Shown: positions 47,468-56,992 of the stretch, piece after piece
How the letters are laid out: each line of letters starts with the position of its first letter
Numbering within the stretch: position 1 is the stretch's first letter
Source of the DNA: Novipirellula sp052161655
Lineage (GTDB): Bacteria; Planctomycetota; Planctomycetia; Pirellulales; Pirellulaceae
Length of the DNA stretch: 64,000 nucleotides
NCBI RefSeq assembly: GCF_052161655.1
Contig: NZ_CP197418.1
Span: forward strand, 3,286,001-3,350,000
Reading direction: 5' to 3'
Program-made: the position numbers and the translations under genes
The notes under the pieces: generated by a model
Databases searched by the model: none
Told to the model about the DNA's origin: nothing
What the model saw: only the letters and a program-made list of their open reading frames with translations

Positions 47468-50104
47468 TTAGACGTCTAGATTACGCACGTCCAGAGCATG
47501 CTTCTCGATGAACTCGCGTCGAGGCTCGACTTTTTCGCCCATCAGCAGGCGGAACATTTCGTCCGCAGCCCCGACGTCGGTCATGTTCACTTTCACAAGC
47601 GTTCGGTTGGCAGGATCAAGGGTTGTTTCGCGGAGCTCCTCCGCGTTCATTTCACCCAGTCCTTTAAAGCGAGTCACTTGCAGACCTTTTTCACCCGCTG
47701 CTCGCACTTCGGGAAGCAGCTCGCGAAGATCTCCCAACGGACGGCGGATGTCTTCACCGCGAACCAACTCGAACCGCGCCGCGGTGGATCCGGTTCGCTC
47801 GATCGGGATCAAGTCTTCCAGCGTGAACTGCAGCGGCAGGAGGTCCTTCAGGCCGCTGTTGATCGTTCGCACTTCGTGCAGCTCGGCCATGTGAGCAAGC
47901 ACTTCGGGTTCCGCTGGCTCAGCAGCCGCTTTCTGTTCCGCGTCGTCCGAGGTCAGCTCGAGCACGTCCTCTTCGACTTCCTCGTTATCAAGTCGCCAAC
48001 CACGCTCGTTGAGCATCGTTTCCACTTCTTCTTGATTGTGGAACCAGTGTTCTTCGTTTTCGTGCGTTAACAGTAGAGCCGGCAATCGGCCAGTCACTGG
48101 GTCTTGGCGTACCGCGTGAATTCGCAGACTGAAACCACGTCGCTCGAGTGCCAAGATTGCATCTTCCATTGATGCTAACGTGATACACAATTGACGCATC
48201 GTGTCGCCTTCGGCGCGACGTCCATCCTCGGCCTCGAAGACGGTGTCGTTCAAACCACGGTCAAGCAACTGAGATTTCATCTCTTCTTCGCTTTGAATGT
48301 AGTAACGGGTCTTGCCGTGCTGGACGCGGAACAATGGTGGCTGGGCGACATAGACGTGCCCTGCAGCAACCAATTGATACATTTGACGATAGAAGAAACA
48401 CAGCAACAGTGTGCGAATGTGACTACCGTCAACGTCAGCATCCGTCATGATGATGACTTTGTTGTAGCGTCGCTTCGTCAAGTCTTGATCGGCACCAATC
48501 CCGGTTCCGATCGCTTGAATCATCGACTGGACTTCTTCATTGGCAAGCACTTTGTCTTCGCGGCTCTTGTAAGCGTTGATGATCTTACCTCGCAGCGGCA
48601 GGATGGCTTGGTAGTGCCGCATCCGACCGCCTTCGGCCGACCCGCCTGCCGAGTCACCTTCCACCAAGTACACTTCGCACTCTTCCATCTTTTTGCTGAT
48701 GCAATCGCGAAGTTTTCCGGGAAGCCCGCCACCGCCGAGTGCGTCTTTACGTTTCCGTAGCAAGTCCTTTGCCTTGCGAGCCGCTTCACGTGCCTCGGCC
48801 GCAAGCAGTCCTTTCCGCACGATCGTTTTGGCAACGCGAGGGTTTTCTTCGAAGTATTTGGCTAGTTGCTCTCCAACGCCTGCGTTGAGGATACTTTCGA
48901 CGTCGCTGTTGCCCAGCTTCGTTTTGGTTTGGCCTTCGAATTGTGGATGCGGCACGCGAACGCTGATCACTGCCGTGATGCCTTCGCGGAAATCGTCGCC
49001 ACCGGGAACCGCCGAACCTTTGAAGAGGTTTTCTTTTTTGCCGTAGTTGTTCAGCGTTCGCGTCAACGCCGAGCGGAAACCAGAGACATGCGTGCCTCCT
49101 TCGATCGTATGAATGTTATTGACGTACGACTGAACGTTCTCGGTGTACTCGGCGCTGTACTGCATCGCGATATCGAACTGAGTTCCGTCCTTTTCGCCCT
49201 GCAACTGAATCACGTCGCTGTGCAAAACGTCGCTGGCACGATTGAGATGCTCGACAAATTCAACAATCCCGCGCTCATACTGGAAATCGCCGCCTTCGCC
49301 ATTGCGTTCATCATGAAATTTGATGTGAACACCGCTGTTCAGGAACGCTAATTCCTGAAGCCGCTTGAAGAGCATATCGAAGCTGTACTTCGTCACGCTA
49401 AAAATTTGATTATCGGCTTTGAAGGTGGTCTTGGTGCCGGAACGTTTTGTCACGCGGCCTTTGACGACCGGACCGGTGGGAACGCCACGTTCGTATTCTT
49501 GAGTCCACGTAAATCCATCGCGGCTGACTTCGACTTCGGCCCATTGGCTCAAAAAGTTGACCACTGTAACACCGACGCCGTGCAGACCACCCGATGTTTG
49601 ATAGGCCCCTTTTTCGAACTTGCCACCAAACTTCAAGACCGTCATTACGCCCTCGAGCGTACTGACTTCGCGGTCGAGTTCTTCGGAGAGTTGATCATGG
49701 CGCGTGACGGGAACTCCGCGTCCATCATCTTCCACCGTCACACTACCGTCGGTGTGAACGGTGACCGACACGGAATTGGCAAATCCCGCCATCGCTTCGT
49801 CAATCGAGTTGTCGACGACTTCGTAGACAAGGTGATGCAGTCCTCGGTTGGAGGTGTCACCAATGTACATCCCGGGACGCTCGCGAACGTGCTCGAGGTC
49901 AGAGAGGTGCTGCAAATCTTTGTCGGTATATTCCGAGTTTGCTTTGGGGGCAGTGGAGACCTGGATGGAGGCAATTTGCTGTTGGGGAGCATCGCCAGTA
50001 ACCGCTGCAGCATCATTCACTGCGGCTGTTTCAGGGGTTGCGTTAGCGTCAGCAGCAGGAGTTGCGTCGTCGGATGTGGGTTCCGATTGGGAGTCGTCGC
50101 TCAT
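47468..50104 (-). CDS. gyrB: DNA gyrase subunit B
   Basis: An 878-residue GyrB (ATPase and TOPRIM subunit of DNA gyrase, which with GyrA introduces negative supercoils). After an ~60-residue low-complexity Ala/Thr/Asp-rich N-terminus, the GHKL ATPase domain has VRERPGMYIGDTS, VVDNSIDEAMAG and the Gly-rich TSGGLHGVGVTVVNFLS; the TOPRIM domain has LVEGDSAGGSA (metal Glu) and DADVDGSHIRTLLL (DxD); the C-terminal RFKGLGEMN and a final EFIEKHALDVRNLDV are typical. ATG 50104 fits; upstream in-frame codons give a basic, non-homologous extension. An insertion near the C-terminal third (EVEEDVLELTSDDAEQKAAAEP, acidic) lengthens it beyond E. coli GyrB (804 aa). No gyrA is in the window. Confidence 0.97.
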   Translation of the reverse strand: MSDDSQSEPTSDDATPAADANATPETAAVNDAAAVTGDAPQQQIASIQVSTAPKANSEYTDKDLQHLSDLEHVRERPGMYIGDTSNRGLHHLVYEVVDNSIDEAMAGFANSVSVTVHTDGSVTVEDDGRGVPVTRHDQLSEELDREVSTLEGVMTVLKFGGKFEKGAYQTSGGLHGVGVTVVNFLSQWAEVEVSRDGFTWTQEYERGVPTGPVVKGRVTKRSGTKTTFKADNQIFSVTKYSFDMLFKRLQELAFLNSGVHIKFHDERNGEGGDFQYERGIVEFVEHLNRASDVLHSDVIQLQGEKDGTQFDIAMQYSAEYTENVQSYVNNIHTIEGGTHVSGFRSALTRTLNNYGKKENLFKGSAVPGGDDFREGITAVISVRVPHPQFEGQTKTKLGNSDVESILNAGVGEQLAKYFEENPRVAKTIVRKGLLAAEAREAARKAKDLLRKRKDALGGGGLPGKLRDCISKKMEECEVYLVEGDSAGGSAEGGRMRHYQAILPLRGKIINAYKSREDKVLANEEVQSMIQAIGTGIGADQDLTKRRYNKVIIMTDADVDGSHIRTLLLCFFYRQMYQLVAAGHVYVAQPPLFRVQHGKTRYYIQSEEEMKSQLLDRGLNDTVFEAEDGRRAEGDTMRQLCITLASMEDAILALERRGFSLRIHAVRQDPVTGRLPALLLTHENEEHWFHNQEEVETMLNERGWRLDNEEVEEDVLELTSDDAEQKAAAEPAEPEVLAHMAELHEVRTINSGLKDLLPLQFTLEDLIPIERTGSTAARFELVRGEDIRRPLGDLRELLPEVRAAGEKGLQVTRFKGLGEMNAEELRETTLDPANRTLVKVNMTDVGAADEMFRLLMGEKVEPRREFIEKHALDVRNLDV

Positions 50105-50316
50105 GAAAAGCCTGTATCGAGAACACGCGGGAAGTAGCCGAAAAAAGTTAATCGGTATGCGACGTATTCTAGCGTTTTTCTCGATGTTCCGCGATGCCTG
50201 CTTTGTATCCAAAAACAGGCTGTTTTTACGGTGTTTTAGCCGTTTTCGAATCGGCTTTGTCGTTTCCCAACCGAGCGATCAAGAAACCCCAGTTTTGAGG
50301 CCCTGCGAAAACAATT

Positions 50317-50781
50317 TTAGCGTGCAGATCGCGGCAAGTACTTTTGGTACGCTTGGACCGCCAACTTGTCACAACGCTCGTTTTCGAGATGACCGGCGTG
50401 CCCTTTGACATGGTTGAAGATGATCTTGTGCTTTTGAATCAATTGATCGAGTTCACGCCACAGCTCTTCGTTTTTGATCGGCACCAATTTCGAGCCGTCT
50501 TTGCGTTTCCAGCCGCGGCTCTTCCAACCTTTCATCCAACTTGTCATCCCCTGGCCAACATAAGTGCTGTCGGCATGCAACGTGACTTCGCATGGTTCCT
50601 TCAGCGATTCAAGTCCGCGGATGACCGCCATCAACTCCATGCGATTGTTGGTCGATTCGGGTTCACCATCGCTGCGCTCGAGTTCTTTGTCCGTTTTGCT
50701 GCAACGCAAAATGAAGGCCCAACCGCCGGGGCCCGGATTCCCACTGCAGGCACCATCGGTGAACAGATCGACTTTTTTCAT
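50317..50781 (-). CDS. rnhA: Ribonuclease HI
   Basis: A 154-residue RNase HI that cuts RNA in RNA-DNA hybrids. All four catalytic acids are visible: Asp in LFTDGACSGNPGPGGW, Glu in NNRMELMAVI, Asp in HADSTYV and Asp in ERCDKLA, plus the conserved His in VKGHAGH. Length matches the E. coli enzyme (155 aa). The ATG at 50781 has GGGAAGG upstream. It precedes gyrB on the same strand with a 212-base gap. Confidence 0.96.
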   Translation of the reverse strand: MKKVDLFTDGACSGNPGPGGWAFILRCSKTDKELERSDGEPESTNNRMELMAVIRGLESLKEPCEVTLHADSTYVGQGMTSWMKGWKSRGWKRKDGSKLVPIKNEELWRELDQLIQKHKIIFNHVKGHAGHLENERCDKLAVQAYQKYLPRSAR

Positions 50782-51002
50782 CCTTACCTTCCCTCATTCC
50801 CTTGAAATATCAACTTCGGTCCGTGCGACCCACGCACTCACATCCAGCCCAACTGTCTAATGCAAAAGTGTGCTGGCAGTGCGAAAACAGTGAATCTTAG
50901 ATCGATTCGAGCAGCGAACCCGATACATTAACAAATGGAGAGCCGAACGAACATCGATCCAGTCGTCGTCGCACAATCCAAAATACGCTGGGGGGAAGCA
51001 CG

Positions 51003-51734
51003 GTGCCAGATTGCACACCAAATTCGAAATCAAATCCTAGAAGTTGCGTTCCGCTGCGCGTCGTGAGACTCGCTGCGGTGATCGTCGCGATGATATTGTC
51101 GCTGGACCGTCCGGACGCGCAGGCCCAGATGATCAACACCGCGGCCCCGTTTCAGCAGATCGGAAACAACTCATTCGAAAATAACCAGTTCGGCTTCTCG
51201 CTGCAGGGGCCGAATTTCTTTGCGAACATCAATCCGGGGAACAATCCGGCGCCGTTTGCTCCCGAAGCGGTTAATTCAGGGATTTCAGGTGGATTACGGC
51301 AAAATTTCGGCAACGGGGTTTCAGGCAATTTGCGATTCAATTTTGCTCAAGGAAGTAGCCAAACGCTGTCCAGCACCACCCCCTCGGTGACCACGATGAA
51401 TGGAGTGCCCGGGTCGATCGTATCGCAAACGGTGACGCCGTTTGTCACCGGCGTGACACCGGTCGTGGGCTCTTACCCGGTTCTCAACAATCCATCGCAA
51501 ATCAGCCAGCAATTGATTCAGCAACAGTTAATGGCAGTCCAACAATCCAACTATCAACAACGAGTTGAGCAGCTCGAAGAATCGATTGAGCGGGCCGAGC
51601 GTGCTGCGTCGCAAGGCAAGGTGAAGATGGCGCGAGCCAATTACTTGAACGCGATTCGTATGGCACCTGAACCGCTACGCTCATCGCTGCAACAACGGAT
51701 GACAGCAGTGTTAAAGCAATCTCGCAGTCGTTAA
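51003..51734 (+). CDS. Secreted Asn/Gln-rich protein with a C-terminal coiled coil
   Basis: A 243-residue exported protein I do not recognise. A hydrophobic N-terminus (VVRLAAVIVAMILSL) ends at AQAQ (~42). The middle is rich in Asn, Gly, Phe and Gln (low complexity, ~45-160). The C-terminus (~165-240) has QQLIQQQLMAVQQSNYQQ, then a coiled coil with KMARANYLNAIRMAPEPL, reminiscent of a TPR-type unit. The start is GTG 51003, supported by a strong GGGGGAAG five bases upstream. Confidence 0.78.
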   Translation: MPDCTPNSKSNPRSCVPLRVVRLAAVIVAMILSLDRPDAQAQMINTAAPFQQIGNNSFENNQFGFSLQGPNFFANINPGNNPAPFAPEAVNSGISGGLRQNFGNGVSGNLRFNFAQGSSQTLSSTTPSVTTMNGVPGSIVSQTVTPFVTGVTPVVGSYPVLNNPSQISQQLIQQQLMAVQQSNYQQRVEQLEESIERAERAASQGKVKMARANYLNAIRMAPEPLRSSLQQRMTAVLKQSRSR

Positions 51735-51751
51735 TTTCGGCTGTCCCATCG

Positions 51752-51890
51752 CGTGAGCCGTGGGCCGTAAGGCACCGGGTAATGCCCGGGACCCGGCCGC
51801 TCACGCGTCACGGCTTACTAAACCGACAGCCCGCTTGCGCCGCACCGCTACAGGCACCACCCGTTTAGTGCCAAAGTAGATGGCATTGGG
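51752..51890 (+). repeat. Dispersed GC-rich intergenic repeat, copy B
   Basis: Matches copies A (13411) and C (42290-42466, inverted). It begins GTGAGCCGTGGGCCGTAAGG and passes GGGACCCGGCCGCTCACGCG, TACTAAACCGACAGCCCGCT and CCAAAGTAGATGGCATTGGG. It lies between the convergent secreted-protein and histidine-kinase genes. Confidence 0.8.
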
Positions 51891-51972
51891 CGTAGCGTTA
51901 TCGGCTGATCCAATACGGAAAAAACGAAAAAATAGGCCAGTCGAACTGCGAAGGAGTCGATGGTTCACAGGA

Positions 51973-53826
51973 TCACGTTGAGGGGCGCGACGCTGCCAAA
52001 CTGCTCGTCGCTTCTTGCAAGGCTGCAGGCATCGCATTGGGTTGCGAGATCGAGATGGAGGAGATATCCGGCAACCGCCATGGCAACGTCACCCAAAAAC
52101 GACTGCCACGTCCAAGTTCGCTTTCAAAATCGACCTCTCCACCGAGCAATTTTGCCAACTCTTTGACGATCGATAACCCCAAGCCCGTGCCCGCAAACTC
52201 GCGAGTCAAGCCTTCGTCGTTGAGCACCTTTTGGCTCTGACGAAATTTTTGGAAAATGATCGGTTGATCTTCGTCGGCAATCCCGACTCCGGTGTCACTG
52301 ACGGACAACCGGAAGCGACCGTTTTTGACATCGTCGATATGGACGGTGATCATGCCCCCTTCGGGCGTAAACTTGATCGCATTGCTAAGCAGGTTGTTCA
52401 GGATTTGGCCGAGTTTGTTTTGATCTTGGTACGCTTTGGGAAGATCGTCGGGAATCTCGACCGTTAGCGAGATGTTCTTTTCTTCGGACAACGAGTGAAT
52501 CATATCGCACTGCGCCGATACCAATCGCGACAAGTCAAATTCCGCGCGACGCACTTCCATCTTGCCCGCTTCGACCTTGGCTAAATCCAAGATGTCGTTG
52601 ATCATTTCCAGCAACAAACGCCCGCTTTTACGGATGTTTCCTGCATAGCGACGCTGTTTGTCGTTGAGCGAATCGATTCCCTGCAGCACTTCGGAAAAAC
52701 CGATAATGCTGTTCAACGGCGTTCGCAACTCGTGACTCATGTTGGCTAAAAAGTCGCTCTTCAGTCGGTTTGCTTCGTACAGTTGCAGGTTTAGCTGAGC
52801 GAACTGATCCACCCGAGCATCCAATTCGCGATTGACTTCTTGGATCTTGTCTTGAGTCTCGGTCAAGTGACGAAGCATCCGGTTAAACGCGTCGGCCAAT
52901 TCGCGAAACTCGTCTTCGGTATCAATTGTCGCTCGTTGATTAGTGTCGCCGTGGGTAATCGCATCGCTGACATCACGCAGGTGATACAGCGGCTGCAGCA
53001 CCAAGTAGCGAACGATCGCGTGCAAGACGAACAACGTCACGGCGATAATCAACATCGCCAAGGCAATCACGATTGCGCGAATCCAAGTCGTTTGTTCGTG
53101 TGTTTCCTGGTACGGCATGCTGACGCGGAACACACGAAACGGATACTGTGACGCGAGCTTGGAGGGGTCTTCGTTGGGCGACGTCGAAATCGCTCCCCCC
53201 GTTGGATTGTGGCACGACAACACGCAGGTGGGCTTGAAGAAAACGGGCGAGTAATAGATGTAACGATCGTCCACCGGACCATCTTCGGCAAACACCGTGG
53301 TGCCAAGTAAACCGATGCGGCTCATCGCTTCGTTTTCACCCAGATCCAGCGGTCGCTCGACATCGGGCCGATCTTCGGCAATCTGGCGACTAAGCCACTC
53401 ACGGTATTGTGGCTGCAGACTTTTCAGGCGACCAAGCTCCATCTCTCCTTGCGTGTTCGAAGGCGAGGGCAATTGGACGCGGGGCAAGTTGTCGTAGGTT
53501 GCCGAATCCTCGAGGGCCAAAATTTGGAAATCAATTTTGGCGTTCAGCAACTCAGATCGTAGCTCCCCCAACAACTCTTTCTCGCGTTGGACAACATCGG
53601 CGGGCAACGCCGCGGACCATTGTGCATCGCTATGGATCATCATCAATTCAGCAGCCGCGTAGTCGCGAGCCCGTTGCCGGGTCGTGTTGGTGACCAGACT
53701 TTTGGCGAGCAATTGGACCACAAAAAAGGCCGCGCACATCAGAACGAGCAACGCCGAGCCAAAAAAGAGCAGACATTTCCGCTCTAGGCTCATCGATGCA
53801 AAAACGCTCTTGATGAAGCGAAACAT
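51973..53826 (-). CDS. Membrane sensor histidine kinase with a CX3CH heme-like motif
   Basis: A 617-residue sensor kinase. A first membrane segment (~17-40) and a second (~249-275) enclose an extracytoplasmic domain of ~210 residues. Near its end is the motif CVLSCH (~201-206), Cys-three-residues-Cys-His, an atypical c-heme-like pattern. HAMP (~277-330) leads to a coiled coil, then the HisKA domain with SHELRTPLNSIIGF (~361) and the ATPase domain with NLLSNAIKFTPEGG, SDTGVGI and GTGLGLSIVKEL. No response regulator is adjacent. ATG 53826 fits the hydrophobic start; an upstream start (53994) would add an unrelated tail. Redox or heme sensing is inference. Confidence 0.88.
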   Translation of the reverse strand: MFRFIKSVFASMSLERKCLLFFGSALLVLMCAAFFVVQLLAKSLVTNTTRQRARDYAAAELMMIHSDAQWSAALPADVVQREKELLGELRSELLNAKIDFQILALEDSATYDNLPRVQLPSPSNTQGEMELGRLKSLQPQYREWLSRQIAEDRPDVERPLDLGENEAMSRIGLLGTTVFAEDGPVDDRYIYYSPVFFKPTCVLSCHNPTGGAISTSPNEDPSKLASQYPFRVFRVSMPYQETHEQTTWIRAIVIALAMLIIAVTLFVLHAIVRYLVLQPLYHLRDVSDAITHGDTNQRATIDTEDEFRELADAFNRMLRHLTETQDKIQEVNRELDARVDQFAQLNLQLYEANRLKSDFLANMSHELRTPLNSIIGFSEVLQGIDSLNDKQRRYAGNIRKSGRLLLEMINDILDLAKVEAGKMEVRRAEFDLSRLVSAQCDMIHSLSEEKNISLTVEIPDDLPKAYQDQNKLGQILNNLLSNAIKFTPEGGMITVHIDDVKNGRFRLSVSDTGVGIADEDQPIIFQKFRQSQKVLNDEGLTREFAGTGLGLSIVKELAKLLGGEVDFESELGRGSRFWVTLPWRLPDISSISISQPNAMPAALQEATSSLAASRPST

Positions 53827-54345
53827 GAAAATCCAAGACAATCGTAAAAGAGAAAAAACAAAGGTGATTTGACGAGCAATCACCAGGCGTCCGCCCAGCA
53901 TCCTGCTCTCAGCAGCCGCTCGCTCGGCTCGACCGCCGCCCAACCAAAGTGAGAGATGATGCCTGAAAACAGCGGTTTTCTTCGCGTTTAGCAAACAATC
54001 ACACGACAGATTTACCCGCCAATCACAGGGGCCGTACCTGTAGTGTGACGAATTACGTCGATTCAGGGGAGGCGAATTTCACGATCAGGGTGGGGGTGGG
54101 TAAACGGCCCGATATTATTGTCGCTCGACCATTAAAACCCAACCTCATTGCCCAAAGCTCTTAAATTAACCCAAATTCGCTGCTTGCTTGCTGTTTTTCT
54201 GACAACTAGCATGTGGGTCTGGATGATGGCTAAATCCTCCTGTCAAAAAACCGGTTCGATAATCGAGCCAGGCCATTGAATCCCTATCCCACCTTAGAAA
54301 CTCGCACGCGACCCGCACTACGGTGTGGAGGAGACAAAACGAATT
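53827..54345. other. Divergent intergenic region before the SHD1 gene
   Basis: About 520 bases with no supported gene. A strong Shine-Dalgarno GGAGGAG lies at 54327-54333, 12 bases before ATG 54346. No other structure was noticed. Confidence 0.5.
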
Positions 54346-56223
54346 ATGAAACGATCGGCCCGACATCTATACCGATGGAGCCTCGTTGCCACGCTAACTT
54401 GCTTGCTCGGGATTAGCCCCGCATCGGCCGGATGGCTTCTTCGGCATGCTTGCAGTGAACCGGCTCCCTTGTGCTGTGAACCTGTTCATTGCGCTCCGGT
54501 TCATTGCCCCCCAATTTACTGCCCACCGATCCATTGCCCTCCGGTTTACTGTCCGCCGGTTGCTTGTCCTCCCGTCTATTGTCCCCCCGTGCCCTGTGCG
54601 CCTGCACCGGTCGATTGCTGCGGTGAAGTGTCTTACGACATCGTGGACCACGGTGGCGTTTGTGACTACAGCGGCGTGGACAATGGCATCGTGATCGAAT
54701 CGGCTCCGATGCAATACGACAGCGGAATCGAATTCGCTCCGCCGATGGACCACAGCAGCATGCCAATGGAAACCAGTCCATCGTCTTGGCCTCCAAGCGA
54801 TCTCGGATCGTCGAGCGAAGTGGAAACCACTTCGCCATCGGATTCGCCGTTCAACAAGGCCCCGGTGAATGAGGACCCTGCCGATCACAGCGAACAGGCT
54901 GCTCCTGAGATGCCAGCGGATACGACTCCCGAACCGCCAGCGAAACCAGCTACCCCAGAACCGCCTGCGAAACCAGCCACTCCTGAACCTCCAGCGGAAA
55001 AACCAGCACCTGAGGACGATCTGTTCAGTAGTCCCGCACCTGCGACTCCCGAGCCATCGACTCCTAAGCCAGCTCCGGCGAAGTCGGCACCCGCTGACGA
55101 CTTGTTCGGTGACCCAGCAGCCCCTGCGACCGACGATTCGGCCCCCGCAGACGACTTGTTTGGCGATCCAGCAGCCCCTGCGGCTACCGAGCCCGCACCT
55201 GCAGACGATCTGTTTGGCGATCCTCCACCGGCAGACACCGACCCTATGCCTGCGGACGAACCGGCACTCGACGATTTGTTTGGTGGCGATGCTCCAGCCG
55301 CTGGCGAAGAAACGGCTGCCAAACCACCCATGGATGACGACATTTTTGGCGGTGCTACCGAAGCTGCCGTTGAAACTCCTGCTGACATGCCAGCAACCGA
55401 TTCCGTTGACGATCTGTTTGGTGGCGATGCCCCAGCAGCGGATGCACCAGCAACCGAACCCCCTGCAGCGGATGCGGGACTTGATGATTTGTTCGGCGGT
55501 GATGCTCCGGCACTCGACATGCCTGCGGACGATGCTGCTGCGGTGGAAGCACCTGCAACCGATGCCGCTGCCAGCGACGCGGGACTTGATGATCTGTTCG
55601 GCGGTGACGCTCCTGCCATCGACGCAGCTCCAGCGGATGCGGCCGGAAGTGACGCAAGCATCGACAATCTGTTCGGTGATACACCGGAAGCACCTGCGGA
55701 CGCCCCTGCCGATGCTCCAGCAGACGGACTTGACGGTCTGTTTGACACGCCATCAGGTGACGATGCTGCTCCAGCCTCGGATTCGATCGACGATTTGTTT
55801 GGCGAGCCGAGCGAAGGCGAAGAAGCCGCTCCTAAATCTGACGATGCGGGAGCATCAATCGATGATCTGTTCGGCAGCGTCGAACAAATCGAAGCTTCCT
55901 CGCCTGAAATGGTTGCCGATCTGCCGGCTCCGGCCGAAGTAGCTGCGAAAGATTCGACTCAGCTTGTCGTATCGGAAAAGAGCACGGTTCGAGTCACTTC
56001 GCTTGCCGACACTCGCTCGCGTACTTGGATTGACAACACTGGAAACTTCCGTACCGACGGACGTTTGGTCGAAATCAATTCCACCAACATTCGTTTGTTG
56101 AAAGCGAACGGCAAAAAGTGCACCGTGCCATTCTCGCGAATGTGTGCGGCGGACACCGCCTACGTCGATTCGATCGAAAAACAGATCGAAGCTTCCAAGG
56201 TCGCAATGTTGATCAGCCGATAA
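54346..56223 (+). CDS. Secreted protein with CPP repeats, 13 DLFG-type repeats and an SHD1 domain
   Basis: A 625-residue exported protein. After a signal peptide (~8-30, SLVATLTCLLGISPASA), residues ~45-88 are a CPPxx repeat of period 5 (HCPPIYCPPIHCPPVYCPP). A Pro/Glu/Ala/Asp-rich region follows with 13 short repeats between ~224 and ~510 of the form xDDLFGGDAPA (variants DDIFG, DNLFG, DGLFD, DDLFS). The C-terminus (~555-610, RTWIDNTGNFRTDGRLVEIN) is an SHD1 domain like that of yeast Sla1, known in planctomycetes. The spacing of the DLFG motifs varies from about 18 to 35 residues. Strong terminator downstream. Function unknown; multivalent binding is likely. Confidence 0.85.
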   Translation: MKRSARHLYRWSLVATLTCLLGISPASAGWLLRHACSEPAPLCCEPVHCAPVHCPPIYCPPIHCPPVYCPPVACPPVYCPPVPCAPAPVDCCGEVSYDIVDHGGVCDYSGVDNGIVIESAPMQYDSGIEFAPPMDHSSMPMETSPSSWPPSDLGSSSEVETTSPSDSPFNKAPVNEDPADHSEQAAPEMPADTTPEPPAKPATPEPPAKPATPEPPAEKPAPEDDLFSSPAPATPEPSTPKPAPAKSAPADDLFGDPAAPATDDSAPADDLFGDPAAPAATEPAPADDLFGDPPPADTDPMPADEPALDDLFGGDAPAAGEETAAKPPMDDDIFGGATEAAVETPADMPATDSVDDLFGGDAPAADAPATEPPAADAGLDDLFGGDAPALDMPADDAAAVEAPATDAAASDAGLDDLFGGDAPAIDAAPADAAGSDASIDNLFGDTPEAPADAPADAPADGLDGLFDTPSGDDAAPASDSIDDLFGEPSEGEEAAPKSDDAGASIDDLFGSVEQIEASSPEMVADLPAPAEVAAKDSTQLVVSEKSTVRVTSLADTRSRTWIDNTGNFRTDGRLVEINSTNIRLLKANGKKCTVPFSRMCAADTAYVDSIEKQIEASKVAMLISR

Positions 56224-56249
56224 TCAATTCCATTTGATTTCAAAATTTG

Positions 56250-56286
56250 AACCGGGCCAACGAGCAATTCGTTGGCCCGGTTTTTT
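56250..56286 (+). terminator. Rho-independent terminator of the SHD1 gene
   Basis: A perfect 14-bp stem (AACCGGGCCAACGA at 56250-56263, complement at 56269-56282), 5-base loop, then a T run to 56286. Confidence 0.95.
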
Positions 56287-56377
56287 TATGGACGGCATCC
56301 CGAACGATCGGACTTCGGCTACATTCAATCCTGGAGCGACAAATCCACCGACACGAATTGATCAAGGCATTTTCGTC

Positions 56378-56908
56378 ATGGCCCCCCATCCAGTACGTTT
56401 GATGCACTTCGATCCGCGGTGGCGTCAGGAATTTGAGCAAACTCGCAGCAGCGTGCTGCTGTCGTGTGAAGGCCGGGTGGTCGACGTCGTCCATGTGGGT
56501 AGCACCGCAATCTCAGGTCTGATCGCACGCCCAACGATTGATGTCTTGGCCGGAGTTGACGACGTCACGATGATGGAACCGGCAGCGCTACTAATCGAAG
56601 GACTGAATTACCGCCGCGCCGAAACCCCTGATTGGGCGGGACCAGCCATCACGCTGTGTAAACCTCGTTATGTTACGCCTGATCAGCCCGACCCGACCCA
56701 TTGTGTCTATTTAATGCAGACGTCGAGCGCCGCTTGGGCTCGGGCGGTTTCCATTCGCGATTATCTGCGTCAAAATGCGGAGTCGGCACTCGATTTCGAA
56801 GAGGCCAAGGTACAGCGTTGGCGACACGGTGAGGGGGATTTGCAGCAGTACGAAGCGGATAAAGCGATCTTCTTCGCGCACCTCAAAGACCAAATCGACG
56901 CGTCGTAA
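56378..56908 (+). CDS. GrpB family protein (UPF0157)
   Basis: A 176-residue GrpB/UPF0157 protein of the nucleotidyltransferase superfamily, function unclear. It shows HFDPRWRQEFEQTR near the start, VVDVVHVGSTAISGLIARPTIDVLAGV (~41-67, with the Ser/Thr and Asp of a nucleotidyltransferase-like core), THCVYLMQTSSAAW and DYLRQNAESALDFEEAK. ATG 56378 has AAGG ten bases upstream. It precedes the pseudokinase by 84 bases and may be co-transcribed with it. Confidence 0.88.
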   Translation: MAPHPVRLMHFDPRWRQEFEQTRSSVLLSCEGRVVDVVHVGSTAISGLIARPTIDVLAGVDDVTMMEPAALLIEGLNYRRAETPDWAGPAITLCKPRYVTPDQPDPTHCVYLMQTSSAAWARAVSIRDYLRQNAESALDFEEAKVQRWRHGEGDLQQYEADKAIFFAHLKDQIDAS

Positions 56909-56992
56909 CCGCCCCGCACCGAGGCAAACTATAATCAATTCAAATTTTGCTCCTCGTTTCCTTCAAAACTCATTCCCAAGCGTTAGTCTCCT

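Noticed and set aside
54885..55748. A long minus-strand frame of Ala/Gly/Ser repeats
   Set aside because: It is the mirror of the DLFG repeats; repetitive codon use keeps the antisense frame open.
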